From assembly GCA_964529005.1 (NCBI GenBank), contig CAZGUH010000006.1, positions 62,001 through 126,000 of the forward strand: a DNA stretch of 64,000 nucleotides. Direction: 5' to 3'. Positions within the stretch are counted from its first letter, which is position 1; every line of letters starts with the position of its first letter. Below are positions 8,658-16,991 of this stretch, in pieces. The translations under genes and the position numbers were made by a program. The notes beneath the pieces were generated by a model that was not told where the DNA came from, made no database searches, and saw only the letters and a program-made list of their open reading frames with translations. The DNA comes from CAZGUH01 sp964529005. GTDB taxonomy: Bacteria; Actinomycetota; Acidimicrobiia; Acidimicrobiales; Ilumatobacteraceae.

Positions 8658-8721
8658 GCGCGCCGCCCTGCCTCGGGCTGTGGTGGCCCGGTCGGGGCCT
8701 TGACACGAAGCGAACGGAACG

Positions 8722-9093
8722 ATGCTGCTCTCCATCCTCATAGCGTCCGGCGGCGACTCGAACGGCAGTGGGTCGATCATCAGCATCTTGTTCCTCGGCC
8801 TCATCCTGGTCGGCGCGTACTTCCTGATGATCCGGCCGATGCGGCGCCGCCAGCGCGAGCAGGTGAACCTCCAGCGCCAGATCGAAGTGGGCGACGAGGT
8901 GATGACCACGGCCGGCGTCTACGGCTTCATCACCGGCATCGAGGGAGACGTCGTCTGGCTCGAGATCGACGACGATGTGCAGATCCGCATCGCCCGCGCG
9001 GGCATCCAGCGCCGCGTGACGACGACCACCAGCCCGCCGGCGCCGGCCGACGATCCGGAGATCACCGAGCCTGAGAACGCCGACGGCGACTGA
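8722..9093 (+). CDS. yajC: Preprotein translocase accessory subunit YajC
   Basis: Small membrane partner of SecDF in the Sec translocon. The 123-residue protein has one hydrophobic segment (about residues 19-37, ISILFLGLILVGAYFLMI) followed by RPMRRRQREQ and the conserved GDEVMTTAGVYGFITG beta region. The C-terminal 25 residues are a Thr/Pro/acidic tail without conservation. It is the first gene of yajC-secD-secF; the TGA stop and the secD ATG share a base. Gene order matches other actinobacteria. Confidence 0.92.
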   Translation: MLLSILIASGGDSNGSGSIISILFLGLILVGAYFLMIRPMRRRQREQVNLQRQIEVGDEVMTTAGVYGFITGIEGDVVWLEIDDDVQIRIARAGIQRRVTTTTSPPAPADDPEITEPENADGD

Positions 9094-10733
9094 TGCGCCG
9101 CAAGCTGCTGCTGCCGCTGCTGTTCATCGTCGCGGTCGGGGTCGTCGGCGTCGCCGGGAACGCCCTGGCCGGCAACACGCCGTCGCTCGGCCTCGACCTC
9201 CAGGGAGGCATCTCGGTCACCAAGGTCCCCGTCGGCGACTACAACCGCTCCGGCCTGGAGGTCACCCGCGACCGCATCGACGAGCGGGTCAACTCGTTGG
9301 GCATCGCCGAGACCGAGGTGGTGCTCCAGGGCGACACGATCGTCATCAACCTCCCCGGCGTGCGCGATCAGCAGCAGGCGATCGACATCACGAACGTCAG
9401 CGGCCAGGTCTACATCCGCCCGGTGTTCCAGTGCTTCGCGGCGGCGCCTGACACCGGCGGCACGGACTCGACGACGACCTCGAGCACGGTCGCCGGGGCG
9501 ACCACGACGGCGCCCACCGGCAGCCTGCCCGGCGGCGGGGGCGGCGAGTCCCGCGTGCTCTCGGCGCCCGGCGAGACCACGACGACGTCACAGCCGCCCG
9601 ACGACACGACGACCACCACGACGACGCAGCCTGCCGACGGGTCGACGACGACCACGTCCAGCACGACGCCCAGCGACGAAGGGTCGTCGGATGAAGGGCC
9701 ATCGGATGTCGTGGTCTCGGACCCGACGACCGCCCAGGTCCTGCCCACCAAAGACGGCGGCCAGTGCTACATCGGCCCGGCGTCGCTCGACCCCCTCACC
9801 GGAGCCCCCAGCAGCACCGGCGAGGTCTTCGACGACGACGCCGATGCGGTCATCCTCGAGGGCGGCTGGGCCGTCAACGTCGGCCTCACGGGCAAGGGCC
9901 AGAGCGTCTGGAACGACCTCGCCTTCCAGTGCTACAGCGGGACGTCGACGTGCCCGAGCCGGCAGCTGGCGATCGAGATCGACGGGGTGATCCAGACCGC
10001 GCCGGTCGTCCAGACGCCCAGCTTCCAGGACACGGTGTCGATCACCGGCATGGACAACGAGCGCGAGGCACGGGCGATCGCCAACGTGCTGCGCTCCGGC
10101 GCTCTGCCCGTGCGGCTCGAGAACGCCAGCGTGTCGGCGGTGTCGGCGACGCTCGGCAAGGACTCGCTCGACGCCGCGATCATCTCCGGCGCGGTCGGCA
10201 TCCTGCTCGTGCTGCTGTTCATGTTCTTCTACTACCGGTGGCTGGCGATCGTCGCCGTCGGCGGCATCGCGCTGTCGGGGGCGCTGCTGTGGACGGTGGT
10301 GTGCCTGCTGTCGGCGCAGGGGAACCTCGCGCTGACGCTGTCGGGCGCGGCCGGCATCATCGTGTCGATCGGCGTCACGGTCGACTCCTACGTGGTGTTC
10401 TTCGAACGCCTGAAGGACGAGGTGCGCTCGGGCCGCACCCTGCGCAACTCGGTCCAGCGCGGGTTCGACGCGTCCTGGCGCACGATCCTGGCGGCCAACG
10501 GCGTCTCGCTGATCGGCGCCGCCGTCCTGTGGTACCTGTCGATCGGCTCCGTGCGCGGCTTCGCGTTGTTCCTCGGCCTGTCGACGGTGATCGACCTGAT
10601 CGTCGCGTGGTTCTTCACCCGCCCGCTCGTGCTGCTCATCGCGCGCAGCGGCTGGTTCACGAACCGCAAGGTGATGGGCATCGCCGTGTCCCGCAAACCC
10701 GACGCCGCCGAGCCGCGGGGGGTCACGCCATGA
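9093..10733 (+). CDS. secD: Protein translocase subunit SecD
   Basis: Membrane component that uses the proton gradient to pull secreted proteins out of SecYEG. The 546-residue protein has an N-terminal membrane segment (5-27) and GLDLQGGISV at the start of the large extracytoplasmic domain. Five further membrane segments lie in about 355-525. Residues 121-206 are a Thr/Ser/Asp/Gly-rich low-complexity insert that splits the first extracytoplasmic domain. The conserved membrane aspartate region is GVTVDSYVVFFERLKDE. The stop overlaps the secF ATG. Confidence 0.95.
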   Translation: MRRKLLLPLLFIVAVGVVGVAGNALAGNTPSLGLDLQGGISVTKVPVGDYNRSGLEVTRDRIDERVNSLGIAETEVVLQGDTIVINLPGVRDQQQAIDITNVSGQVYIRPVFQCFAAAPDTGGTDSTTTSSTVAGATTTAPTGSLPGGGGGESRVLSAPGETTTTSQPPDDTTTTTTTQPADGSTTTTSSTTPSDEGSSDEGPSDVVVSDPTTAQVLPTKDGGQCYIGPASLDPLTGAPSSTGEVFDDDADAVILEGGWAVNVGLTGKGQSVWNDLAFQCYSGTSTCPSRQLAIEIDGVIQTAPVVQTPSFQDTVSITGMDNEREARAIANVLRSGALPVRLENASVSAVSATLGKDSLDAAIISGAVGILLVLLFMFFYYRWLAIVAVGGIALSGALLWTVVCLLSAQGNLALTLSGAAGIIVSIGVTVDSYVVFFERLKDEVRSGRTLRNSVQRGFDASWRTILAANGVSLIGAAVLWYLSIGSVRGFALFLGLSTVIDLIVAWFFTRPLVLLIARSGWFTNRKVMGIAVSRKPDAAEPRGVTP

Positions 10734-11908
10734 GTACGGTCGCGCCGGAGACAGAGCGCCGCGAGGCCGTCGAGAATCGCGAGCGGCGCGGCGTCTTCGG
10801 CCGCCTGTACCACGGCGAGACCGCGATCGACTTCTACGCGATGCGATGGTGGGGGATCGTCTTCTCCGGCGTGCTGGTCGTCGTCACGGTCGTGTCGCTC
10901 TTCGCCCAGCAGCTCAACCTGGGCATCGACTTCGAGGGCGGCGTGGCGTGGGAGGCCCCCGCGGCGAACCTCAGCACCGACGAGGTGCGGTCCATCCTCA
11001 GCGACAACGGCGTCGACGGCGACAGCGCCAAGATCCAGGTGCTCGGCCAGAACGAGTCGATGCGCGTGCAGGTCGGCGAGCTCGATCAGGAGACGCAGCG
11101 CGCGGTCCAGGAGGATCTCGCCGCGGCCGCCGACGTCGGCGTCGACGACGTCAGCGTCAACGCGGTCAGCGCCTCGTGGGGCAAGACCATCACCCGCAAG
11201 GCGATCCGCGCGCTCGTGGTCTTCCTGATCATCGTGTCGGCGTTCATCTCGTGGCGGTTCGAGTGGCGCATGGCGATCGCCTCGATCGCGGCGATGGTCC
11301 ACGACGTGCTCATCAGCGTCGGCGTCTACAGCGTCTTCCGCTTCGAGGTCACCCCGGCGACGGTCACGGCGTTCCTCACCATCTTGGGGTTCTCGCTGTA
11401 CGACACGATCGTCGTCTTCGACAAGGTGAAGGAGAACACGGCGCGCTACTCCGGCGGGCGAGCGAGCTACGCCGACATCACCAACATCTCGATGAACCAG
11501 GTGCTGATGCGGTCGCTGAACACCAACCTCGCCGCGATGCTCCCGGTGCTGTCGCTGCTGGTGCTCGGCTCCGGGATCATGGGAGCGGTCGCGCTGCGGG
11601 AGTTCGCCCTCGCATTGCTCATCGGCGTGATCACCGGCTCGTACTCGTCGGTGTTCATCGCCACGCCGGTGCTGACGTTGCTGAAGGAGCGCTCCGGCCG
11701 GTTCCGGGCGATGCGCGGCCAGCACGCCGTCGGCGAGGAGCTCGAACGGATGGTGCTCGGCGGACCTCCGCCCAGCCGCCACGCAGGGCGCGCCCGGACT
11801 GCAGAGGCAGCGAGCGACACCGCCGCCGCGCACACGCCGGTGGTCGAGGCCAGCCCGGCCACCGTGCTGACCCACGCCCCGCGCCCACGCAAGAAGCGCC
11901 GCAGGTAG
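10730..11908 (+). CDS. secF: Protein translocase subunit SecF
   Basis: Partner of SecD in proton-driven late translocation. The 392-residue protein has a first membrane segment near residues 42-60, the NLGIDFEGGVAWE motif, and five more membrane segments between about 165 and 325. The SecF signature is FSLYDTIVVFDKVKEN. A 70-residue Ala/Pro/Arg-rich cytoplasmic tail ends in basic residues (RPRKKRRR). ATG overlaps the secD stop. It is the last gene of the operon; apt has its own -10 hexamer four bases after the secF stop. Confidence 0.95.
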   Translation: MSTVAPETERREAVENRERRGVFGRLYHGETAIDFYAMRWWGIVFSGVLVVVTVVSLFAQQLNLGIDFEGGVAWEAPAANLSTDEVRSILSDNGVDGDSAKIQVLGQNESMRVQVGELDQETQRAVQEDLAAAADVGVDDVSVNAVSASWGKTITRKAIRALVVFLIIVSAFISWRFEWRMAIASIAAMVHDVLISVGVYSVFRFEVTPATVTAFLTILGFSLYDTIVVFDKVKENTARYSGGRASYADITNISMNQVLMRSLNTNLAAMLPVLSLLVLGSGIMGAVALREFALALLIGVITGSYSSVFIATPVLTLLKERSGRFRAMRGQHAVGEELERMVLGGPPPSRHAGRARTAEAASDTAAAHTPVVEASPATVLTHAPRPRKKRRR

Positions 11909-11911
11909 CGG

Positions 11912-11917
11912 TATCCT
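11912..11917 (+). promoter_or_regulatory. -10 element (TATCCT) of apt-rel
   Basis: TATCCT ends 6 bases before the apt ATG and predicts a leaderless transcript. Confidence 0.55.
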
Positions 11918-11923
11918 CCGACC

Positions 11924-12466
11924 ATGACGCACGAGGCCGCAGCACCCGACGCCGGCTGGCTGCGCGAGCTGGTCCGCGACATCGTCGACTACCCCCGGCC
12001 GGGCATCACGTTCCGCGACATCACGCCGCTGCTGGGCGACGCCAAGGGCTTCCAGCGCTCCGTCGACGAGTTGGCCGGCCGCTTCGACGGAGTCGCGGTC
12101 GATCGGGTGCTCGGCATCGAGGCCCGCGGCTTCATCGTCGCCGCGCCGGTGGCCTACCTGCTGAACGCCGCGTTCGTCCCGGTGCGCAAGGCCGGGAAGC
12201 TGCCCTGGCAGGTCGCCCGCGAGGAGTATGCGCTGGAGTACGGCACCGACAAGCTCGAGATCCATCGCGACGCCATCCATCCCGGCGAGCGCATCCTGGT
12301 GATCGACGACGTGCTGGCGACGGGCGGCACCGCGGCGGCGACATGTCGCTTGGTCGAGACGCTCGACGGTGTCGTCGCCGGGGTGGGGGTGCTGATCGAG
12401 TTGTCCGCTCTCGGCGGTCGCGCCGCGCTCGGCGAGAGGATGGTCGAGAGCCTGGCGGTGTACTGA
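11924..12466 (+). CDS. apt: Adenine phosphoribosyltransferase
   Basis: Salvages adenine with PRPP to AMP. The 180-residue protein has the Apt opening pattern DYPRPGITFRDITPLL, GIEARGFIVAAPVAYLL, and the PRPP-binding motif VIDDVLATGGTAAA near residues 125-140. Length is normal. It lies between secF and rel, a very common actinobacterial order (secD-secF-apt-rel). The rel GTG follows three bases after its stop, so the two are probably co-transcribed. Confidence 0.96.
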   Translation: MTHEAAAPDAGWLRELVRDIVDYPRPGITFRDITPLLGDAKGFQRSVDELAGRFDGVAVDRVLGIEARGFIVAAPVAYLLNAAFVPVRKAGKLPWQVAREEYALEYGTDKLEIHRDAIHPGERILVIDDVLATGGTAAATCRLVETLDGVVAGVGVLIELSALGGRAALGERMVESLAVY

Positions 12467-12469
12467 ACC

Positions 12470-14686
12470 GTGGGAACCGTCGACCGGGTGCTGCCGTGGC
12501 GTCGCCACCAATCCGCCGCGGCCGACGAGCTGACGCCCGTTCTCAGCACGTATCGCCGGCGGCACCCCAAGGCGCCGCTGACGATGATCAACCGGGCGTA
12601 CGAGACGGCCCGCGAAGCACATCGCCACCAGACCCGCAGCTCGGGTGAGAGCTACATCAACCACCCGATCGCCGTCGCCCGCATCGTCGCCGACATCGGC
12701 CTCGACGAGATCTCGCTCGCCGCGGCGCTGCTGCACGATGCGGTCGAGGACACCGACATCACGTTGGCCGACGTCGAAGCCGAGTTCGGCGCCGAGGTGG
12801 CCGGGATCGTCGACGGGGTCACGAAGCTCGAACGCCTCCAGTTCGACTCCAAGGAAGCGCAGCAGGCCGCCACGATGCGCAAGATGCTGGTGGCGATGGC
12901 ACGTGACCTTCGGGTGCTGATCATCAAGCTCGCCGACCGCTTGCACAACATGCGCACCCTCGCCGGCATGCCGACCGAGAAGCAGGTCCGCATCGCGCAG
13001 GAGACGCTCGACATCTACGCCCCGCTGGCGCATCGCCTGGGGATGCAGGAGCTCAAGCAGCAGCTCGAAGACCTCGCCTTCGCCTCCCTGTATCCCAAGC
13101 GCTTCGCCGAGCTCGACCACCTCGTCGCGACGCGAGCGGGCGAGCGCGAGGTCTACCTCGCGACCTCACTGTCCGAGCTGCGCGCCCGGCTCGCCGAGCT
13201 GAACATCAACGCCGAGGTCACCGGCCGCCCGAAGCATCTGTGGAGCATCTACGACAAGATGGTCCAGAAGGGCAAGGAGTTCGACGAGATCTTCGACCTC
13301 GTCGCGGTGCGGGTCATCGTCGATTCGGTGAAGGACTGCTACGCCGCGCTCGGCTGCATCCATGGTCGCTGGCGCCCGGTGCTGGGGCGTTTCAAGGACT
13401 ACATCGCGATGCCGAAGTTCAACCTCTACCAGAGCTTGCACACGACGGTGATCGGGCCCGGCGGCAAGACGATCGAGGTGCAGATCCGCACCCGCGAGAT
13501 GCACCAGCGCGCGGAGTGGGGCGTCGCCGCGCACTGGGCGTACAAGGACGGCTCGAGCGCCGCGGACATCGATTGGCTCAACCGCATCATCGACTGGCAG
13601 GCCGACGTCGCCGACCCGGCCCAGTTCATGGAGAGCCTGAAGACGGACCTGGAACAGGACGAGGTCTTCGTGTTCACCCCCAAGGGACGGGTCATCACGT
13701 TGCCCGTCGGCTCCACCACCGTCGATTTCGCCTACGCGGTGCACACCGAGGTGGGGCACGCGTGCATCGGCGCCAAGGTCAACGGCCGGCTCGTCCCGCT
13801 GAACCACGTGCTGCGCAGCGGGGACACGTGCGAGATCTTCACGTCCAAGGTCGAGACGGCGGGGCCGTCGCGCGACTGGCTCCAGTTCGTCGCCTCGCCG
13901 CGAGCGCGCAACAAGATCCGCCAGTGGTTCAGCCGCGAGCGGCGGCTCGACGCCGTCGAAGCCGGCCGCGAGGAGCTGATCAAGGAGTTCCGCCGGGAGG
14001 GCCTGCCCGTCCAGAAGATGTGGGACAACCCCGTGCTCGCCCGTGAGATCGAGCACTTCAGCTACGCAGATCTCGACGCCTTGCTGGCGGCGATCGGTGA
14101 GCACCACCTGTCGGGCCGTTCGGTGGCGCAGCGCATCGCACGGGCGTTCCGCGGCGGCGGGTCGGAGGACCAGTTGCCGACGACGGTCCGCGAGCACCGC
14201 AGCCGCCGGCGGCGGCGCGGCCAGGTGGGCATCCACGTCGAGGGCCTCGACGATCTGCTCGTTCGCCTCTCACGCTGCTGCACCCCGGTGCCGGGTGACG
14301 AGATCATCGGCTTCGTCACCCGCGGCCGCGGCGTCAGCGTCCACCGTGCCGATTGCGCCAACGCCGTGTCGTTGATGGTCGACCAGACGGCGCGCCTGAT
14401 CGACGTCGAGTGGGACGGGGATCAAGGCGATGCGCTGTTCCGCGCCGCGGTCGAGATCGTCGCCCTCGACCGCTCCCGCCTCCTGCGCGACGTCGCCAAC
14501 GCGCTCAGCGATCACCACGTGAACATCGTCGCGTGCAGCACCCACACCGGGAACGACCGCGTCGCCAAGATGCGCTTCGAGTTCGAGATGGCCGACCCCA
14601 ACCACCTCGAAGCCGTCCTGCGCACCATCAAGACCATCGACGCGGTCTACGACGCGTACCGGCTGGTCCCGGGCAAGGCGTCGTAG
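12470..14686 (+). CDS. rel: Bifunctional (p)ppGpp synthetase/hydrolase Rel
   Basis: Makes and degrades the stringent-response alarmone. The 738-residue protein has an N-terminal HD hydrolase domain with HDAVEDTD (His89-Asp90) intact. The synthetase domain follows (about 230-345, FKDYIAMPKFNLYQSLHT and EVQIRTREMHQRAEWG), then TGS (about 405-465) and a C-terminal ACT domain (about 660-735). Intact HD residues suggest both activities are retained, as in actinobacterial Rel. It starts at GTG just after apt. A hairpin follows its stop, before the convergent FkbM gene. Confidence 0.96.
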   Translation: MGTVDRVLPWRRHQSAAADELTPVLSTYRRRHPKAPLTMINRAYETAREAHRHQTRSSGESYINHPIAVARIVADIGLDEISLAAALLHDAVEDTDITLADVEAEFGAEVAGIVDGVTKLERLQFDSKEAQQAATMRKMLVAMARDLRVLIIKLADRLHNMRTLAGMPTEKQVRIAQETLDIYAPLAHRLGMQELKQQLEDLAFASLYPKRFAELDHLVATRAGEREVYLATSLSELRARLAELNINAEVTGRPKHLWSIYDKMVQKGKEFDEIFDLVAVRVIVDSVKDCYAALGCIHGRWRPVLGRFKDYIAMPKFNLYQSLHTTVIGPGGKTIEVQIRTREMHQRAEWGVAAHWAYKDGSSAADIDWLNRIIDWQADVADPAQFMESLKTDLEQDEVFVFTPKGRVITLPVGSTTVDFAYAVHTEVGHACIGAKVNGRLVPLNHVLRSGDTCEIFTSKVETAGPSRDWLQFVASPRARNKIRQWFSRERRLDAVEAGREELIKEFRREGLPVQKMWDNPVLAREIEHFSYADLDALLAAIGEHHLSGRSVAQRIARAFRGGGSEDQLPTTVREHRSRRRRRGQVGIHVEGLDDLLVRLSRCCTPVPGDEIIGFVTRGRGVSVHRADCANAVSLMVDQTARLIDVEWDGDQGDALFRAAVEIVALDRSRLLRDVANALSDHHVNIVACSTHTGNDRVAKMRFEFEMADPNHLEAVLRTIKTIDAVYDAYRLVPGKAS

Positions 14687-14700
14687 GCGTCGTCGACGCC
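14686..14700. terminator. Hairpin between convergent rel and FkbM genes
   Basis: GGCGTC-GTC-GACGCC gives a six-base-pair stem with a three-base loop, beginning on the last base of the rel stop codon. There is no T-tract. Its place between convergent genes suggests termination. Confidence 0.35.
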
Positions 14701-14739
14701 GACGAAACCTGTGCGGTCAGTCCGCGCTGAGCGACCCCG

Positions 14740-15561
14740 TCAGGCGGCGGCGCGGCGGACGAACGTGTCCTCACCGCGGATCTGCTCGAACCCGAACTGG
14801 CCCTCGGTCGCGCGGTAGAAGGCCCGGCTGCACCCGGAGCGGAAGCGGTCGTGCAGCTCAATGGCGATCGCGCCGATCTTCCACATCCACGGTTGCGGCC
14901 GCTCGAACACCTCGACCTCGGCGCCTTCCACGTCAACCTTCAGGATGTCGACGTGGTCGAACCCGAAGCGGTCCATCAACGCGTCGACCGTGTATGCGTC
15001 GACCTCGCCGAGGCTCTGGGCCTCGGCTGGCACGTCGCTCGCCGACGCCGTGCGATAGCCGTCGGGGCCGACGCCCGGGTCGGTCAGCACGATCGAGCCG
15101 TTCTCCTTCCACAGAGCGCCGCGAACGGGCGTGATGTTCGCGTACGCGGCGACGTTGCGCTGGAGCAGCGCGAAGTTCGCGCTGTCGGGCTCGAGCGCCA
15201 CGATCTTCGCCTTGGGAAAGCGGGTGGCGTACCAGATGCTGGCGAACCCGACGTTGGCGCCGGCGTCGATGATCGTGCTCGCGTCACCCACGTAGGGGAA
15301 GTCGTACCCGTCGTCCGCGATGACGTGGAAGAACGTCTGCCAGTCGCCGCTGCGGATCAGGAACGGCTCGAGGTAGCCCGGCCAGCTGACCTCGCTGAGC
15401 GCGATTCCGATGCCGAGCAGCCGGCGGACCATCACGACGACACCGAGCCGCCAGCCAAAGCCTTCCACCAACCGTACGAACCGCCAGGCAAGGCCGGCGG
15501 CCACCAGCACAGCCTCGACGATGTGGTGGCACAGCTTGGTCACGGGACCGGTCTTCTTCAT
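14740..15561 (-). CDS. FkbM-family methyltransferase
   Basis: Predicted SAM-dependent methyltransferase of the FkbM family, which methylate sugars or small molecules; the substrate is unknown. The 273-residue protein has an N-terminal hydrophobic or amphipathic stretch (about residues 10-55). The SAM motif is IIDAGANVGFASIWY, followed by the acidic loop ALEPDSANF and the family motif DILKVDVEGAEVEVFE. I chose the ATG with a GAGGTG Shine-Dalgarno just upstream and a -10 (TACGAT) at 15590-15595; the open frame extends upstream without plausible homology. It stands alone between rel and hisS on the opposite strand, so it may be a later insertion. Confidence 0.82.
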   Translation of the reverse strand: MKKTGPVTKLCHHIVEAVLVAAGLAWRFVRLVEGFGWRLGVVVMVRRLLGIGIALSEVSWPGYLEPFLIRSGDWQTFFHVIADDGYDFPYVGDASTIIDAGANVGFASIWYATRFPKAKIVALEPDSANFALLQRNVAAYANITPVRGALWKENGSIVLTDPGVGPDGYRTASASDVPAEAQSLGEVDAYTVDALMDRFGFDHVDILKVDVEGAEVEVFERPQPWMWKIGAIAIELHDRFRSGCSRAFYRATEGQFGFEQIRGEDTFVRRAAA

Positions 15562-15589
15562 CGGGCGCACCTCGGGGTCTGGGATGTCG

Positions 15590-15595
15590 ATCGTA
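15590..15595 (-). promoter_or_regulatory. Candidate -10 element (TACGAT) of the FkbM gene
   Basis: Minus-strand TACGAT lies 28 bases before the ATG. It would give a leader of about 20 bases that includes a GAGGTG ribosome-binding site. Confidence 0.4.
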
Positions 15596-15695
15596 CGCCG
15601 CGCGCCAAGTCGACGAGTCGGGTTGACGAGACCTTGCCGACGAAGCGCCGTGAGGACCACGCCGACGGGACCCGAGCCCGCCCGGGATCGCCCGT

Positions 15696-15701
15696 TAGCC
15701 T
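15696..15701 (+). promoter_or_regulatory. -10 element (TAGCCT) of hisS
   Basis: TAGCCT ends 8 bases before GTG 15710. It matches the queA promoter in sequence and spacing and fixes the hisS start. Confidence 0.62.
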
Positions 15702-15709
15702 GCAAGGCC

Positions 15710-16987
15710 GTGCCGAAGTTCCAGACCAGCCCGGGGATGCGCGACATCCTGCCGCCCGAGTCGGCGCGCTGGCGGGCGTTCGTCGACACGTTCGGTGACC
15801 TTGTCGGCGCAGCGGGCTTCGGTCAGGTGATCCCGCCGCTGCTCGAGGACCTCGAGGTGTTCAAACGCGTCGGCGAGGCCACCGACGTGGTGACGAAGGA
15901 GATGTACGACTTCGTCGACAAGGGCAATCGCCACGTGACGTTGCGTCCGGAGCAGACCGCCAGCGTCTGCCGGGCGTTCGTCCAACATGCGCCGCCGACA
16001 CCGTGGAAGGTCTGGTACGCAGGCTCGAACTTCCGCTACGAGAAGCCCCAGCGCGGCCGCTACCGCCAGTTCGACCAGGTCGGCATCGAGGTGCTCGGCG
16101 CCGACGATCCCTACCTCGACGCCGAGGTCGTCGCGCTCGGCTGGCGGTTCTTCCAGAAGCTCGGCCTGCGCCAGGTCACGCTGCTGCTCAACAGCCTCGG
16201 CGAACCCGACGATCGGGGACGCTACGTCGCCGCGCTGCAAGCCCACTTCGCCGCCAACGCCGATGCGCTCACGCCGCAAGCGCGCCAGACGCTGGAGAAG
16301 AGCCCGTTGCGCGTGCTCGACTCCAAGCGTGAGGGCGACGCCGAGGTGATCGGCGCCGCCCCACAGATCGTCGAGTTCCACAGCGACGCCGCCGCGGCGC
16401 ACTTCGAGACGGTGCAGCGGGGCTTGCGCGCCCTCGGCGTGCCGTTCCGCCTCGAGCCGAAGCTGGTGCGCGGCCTCGACTACTACCGGCGCACGACGTT
16501 CGAGTACCAGAGCGGCGTGCTCGACTCGGCGCAGAACGCCATCGGTGGGGGAGGCCGCTACGACGGCCTGGTGGAAGACCTCGGTGGGCCCGCCACCGCG
16601 GGCATCGGTTTCGCTCTCGGCGTCGACCGCACGCTGCTCGCGTGCGACGACGAGGAAGTGTTCCCGCCGCCGCCGAGCGCCGTCGACGTGTTCGTCGTCG
16701 ACACCACCGGAGGCCAGGAGGCGCTCGTGCTCACCGCGCAGCTGCGCGGCGCCGGGATGCGCGCCGATCGCGCCTACGAGAACCGCAGCATGAAGAGCCA
16801 GATGAAGGCCGCCGACCGCAGCGGCGCAGCGGTCGCCGTCATCGTCGGTTCGAACGAGCTCGCCGAGGGAACGGCCGTCGTACGCCCGTTGCGCGGCGAG
16901 GGCCACGGCCAGACCGTGGTCGCCCGCGACCGCCTGATCGACTCCGTCCAGTCCCTCCTCGTCTCCCAGACTTTCGTCAGAAAGTGA
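15710..16987 (+). CDS. hisS: Histidyl-tRNA synthetase
   Basis: Class II synthetase charging tRNA-His. The 425-residue protein starts VPKFQTSPGMRDILPPES and has motif 2 as FRYEKPQRGRYRQFDQ. The histidine-binding motif is LVRGLDYYRRTTFEYQ, and motif 3 reads AGIGFALGVDRTLLA. The C-terminal anticodon-binding domain covers about 325-425. The GTG start is supported by a -10 hexamer 8 bases upstream and by homology that begins there. aspS follows within five bases, so hisS-aspS is one unit. Confidence 0.96.
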   Translation: MPKFQTSPGMRDILPPESARWRAFVDTFGDLVGAAGFGQVIPPLLEDLEVFKRVGEATDVVTKEMYDFVDKGNRHVTLRPEQTASVCRAFVQHAPPTPWKVWYAGSNFRYEKPQRGRYRQFDQVGIEVLGADDPYLDAEVVALGWRFFQKLGLRQVTLLLNSLGEPDDRGRYVAALQAHFAANADALTPQARQTLEKSPLRVLDSKREGDAEVIGAAPQIVEFHSDAAAAHFETVQRGLRALGVPFRLEPKLVRGLDYYRRTTFEYQSGVLDSAQNAIGGGGRYDGLVEDLGGPATAGIGFALGVDRTLLACDDEEVFPPPPSAVDVFVVDTTGGQEALVLTAQLRGAGMRADRAYENRSMKSQMKAADRSGAAVAVIVGSNELAEGTAVVRPLRGEGHGQTVVARDRLIDSVQSLLVSQTFVRK

Positions 16988-16991
16988 TCCG

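Noticed and set aside
4944..8909. A 1321-codon open frame on the minus strand
   Set aside because: It runs antisense across ruvA, ruvB, queA and tgt, each with clear family motifs. Long antisense frames are expected at high GC because stop codons are rare; the translation is low-complexity Arg/Gly/Ala without a domain.
9455..9710. The ACG/ACC-rich stretch in secD as a tandem DNA repeat or CRISPR-like array
   Set aside because: It keeps the reading frame and varies in codon order; it encodes a Thr/Ser-rich protein segment and has no repeat-spacer structure.
10388..13120. A 910-codon minus-strand open frame
   Set aside because: Antisense to secD, secF, apt and rel. No recognisable motif; same high-GC artefact.
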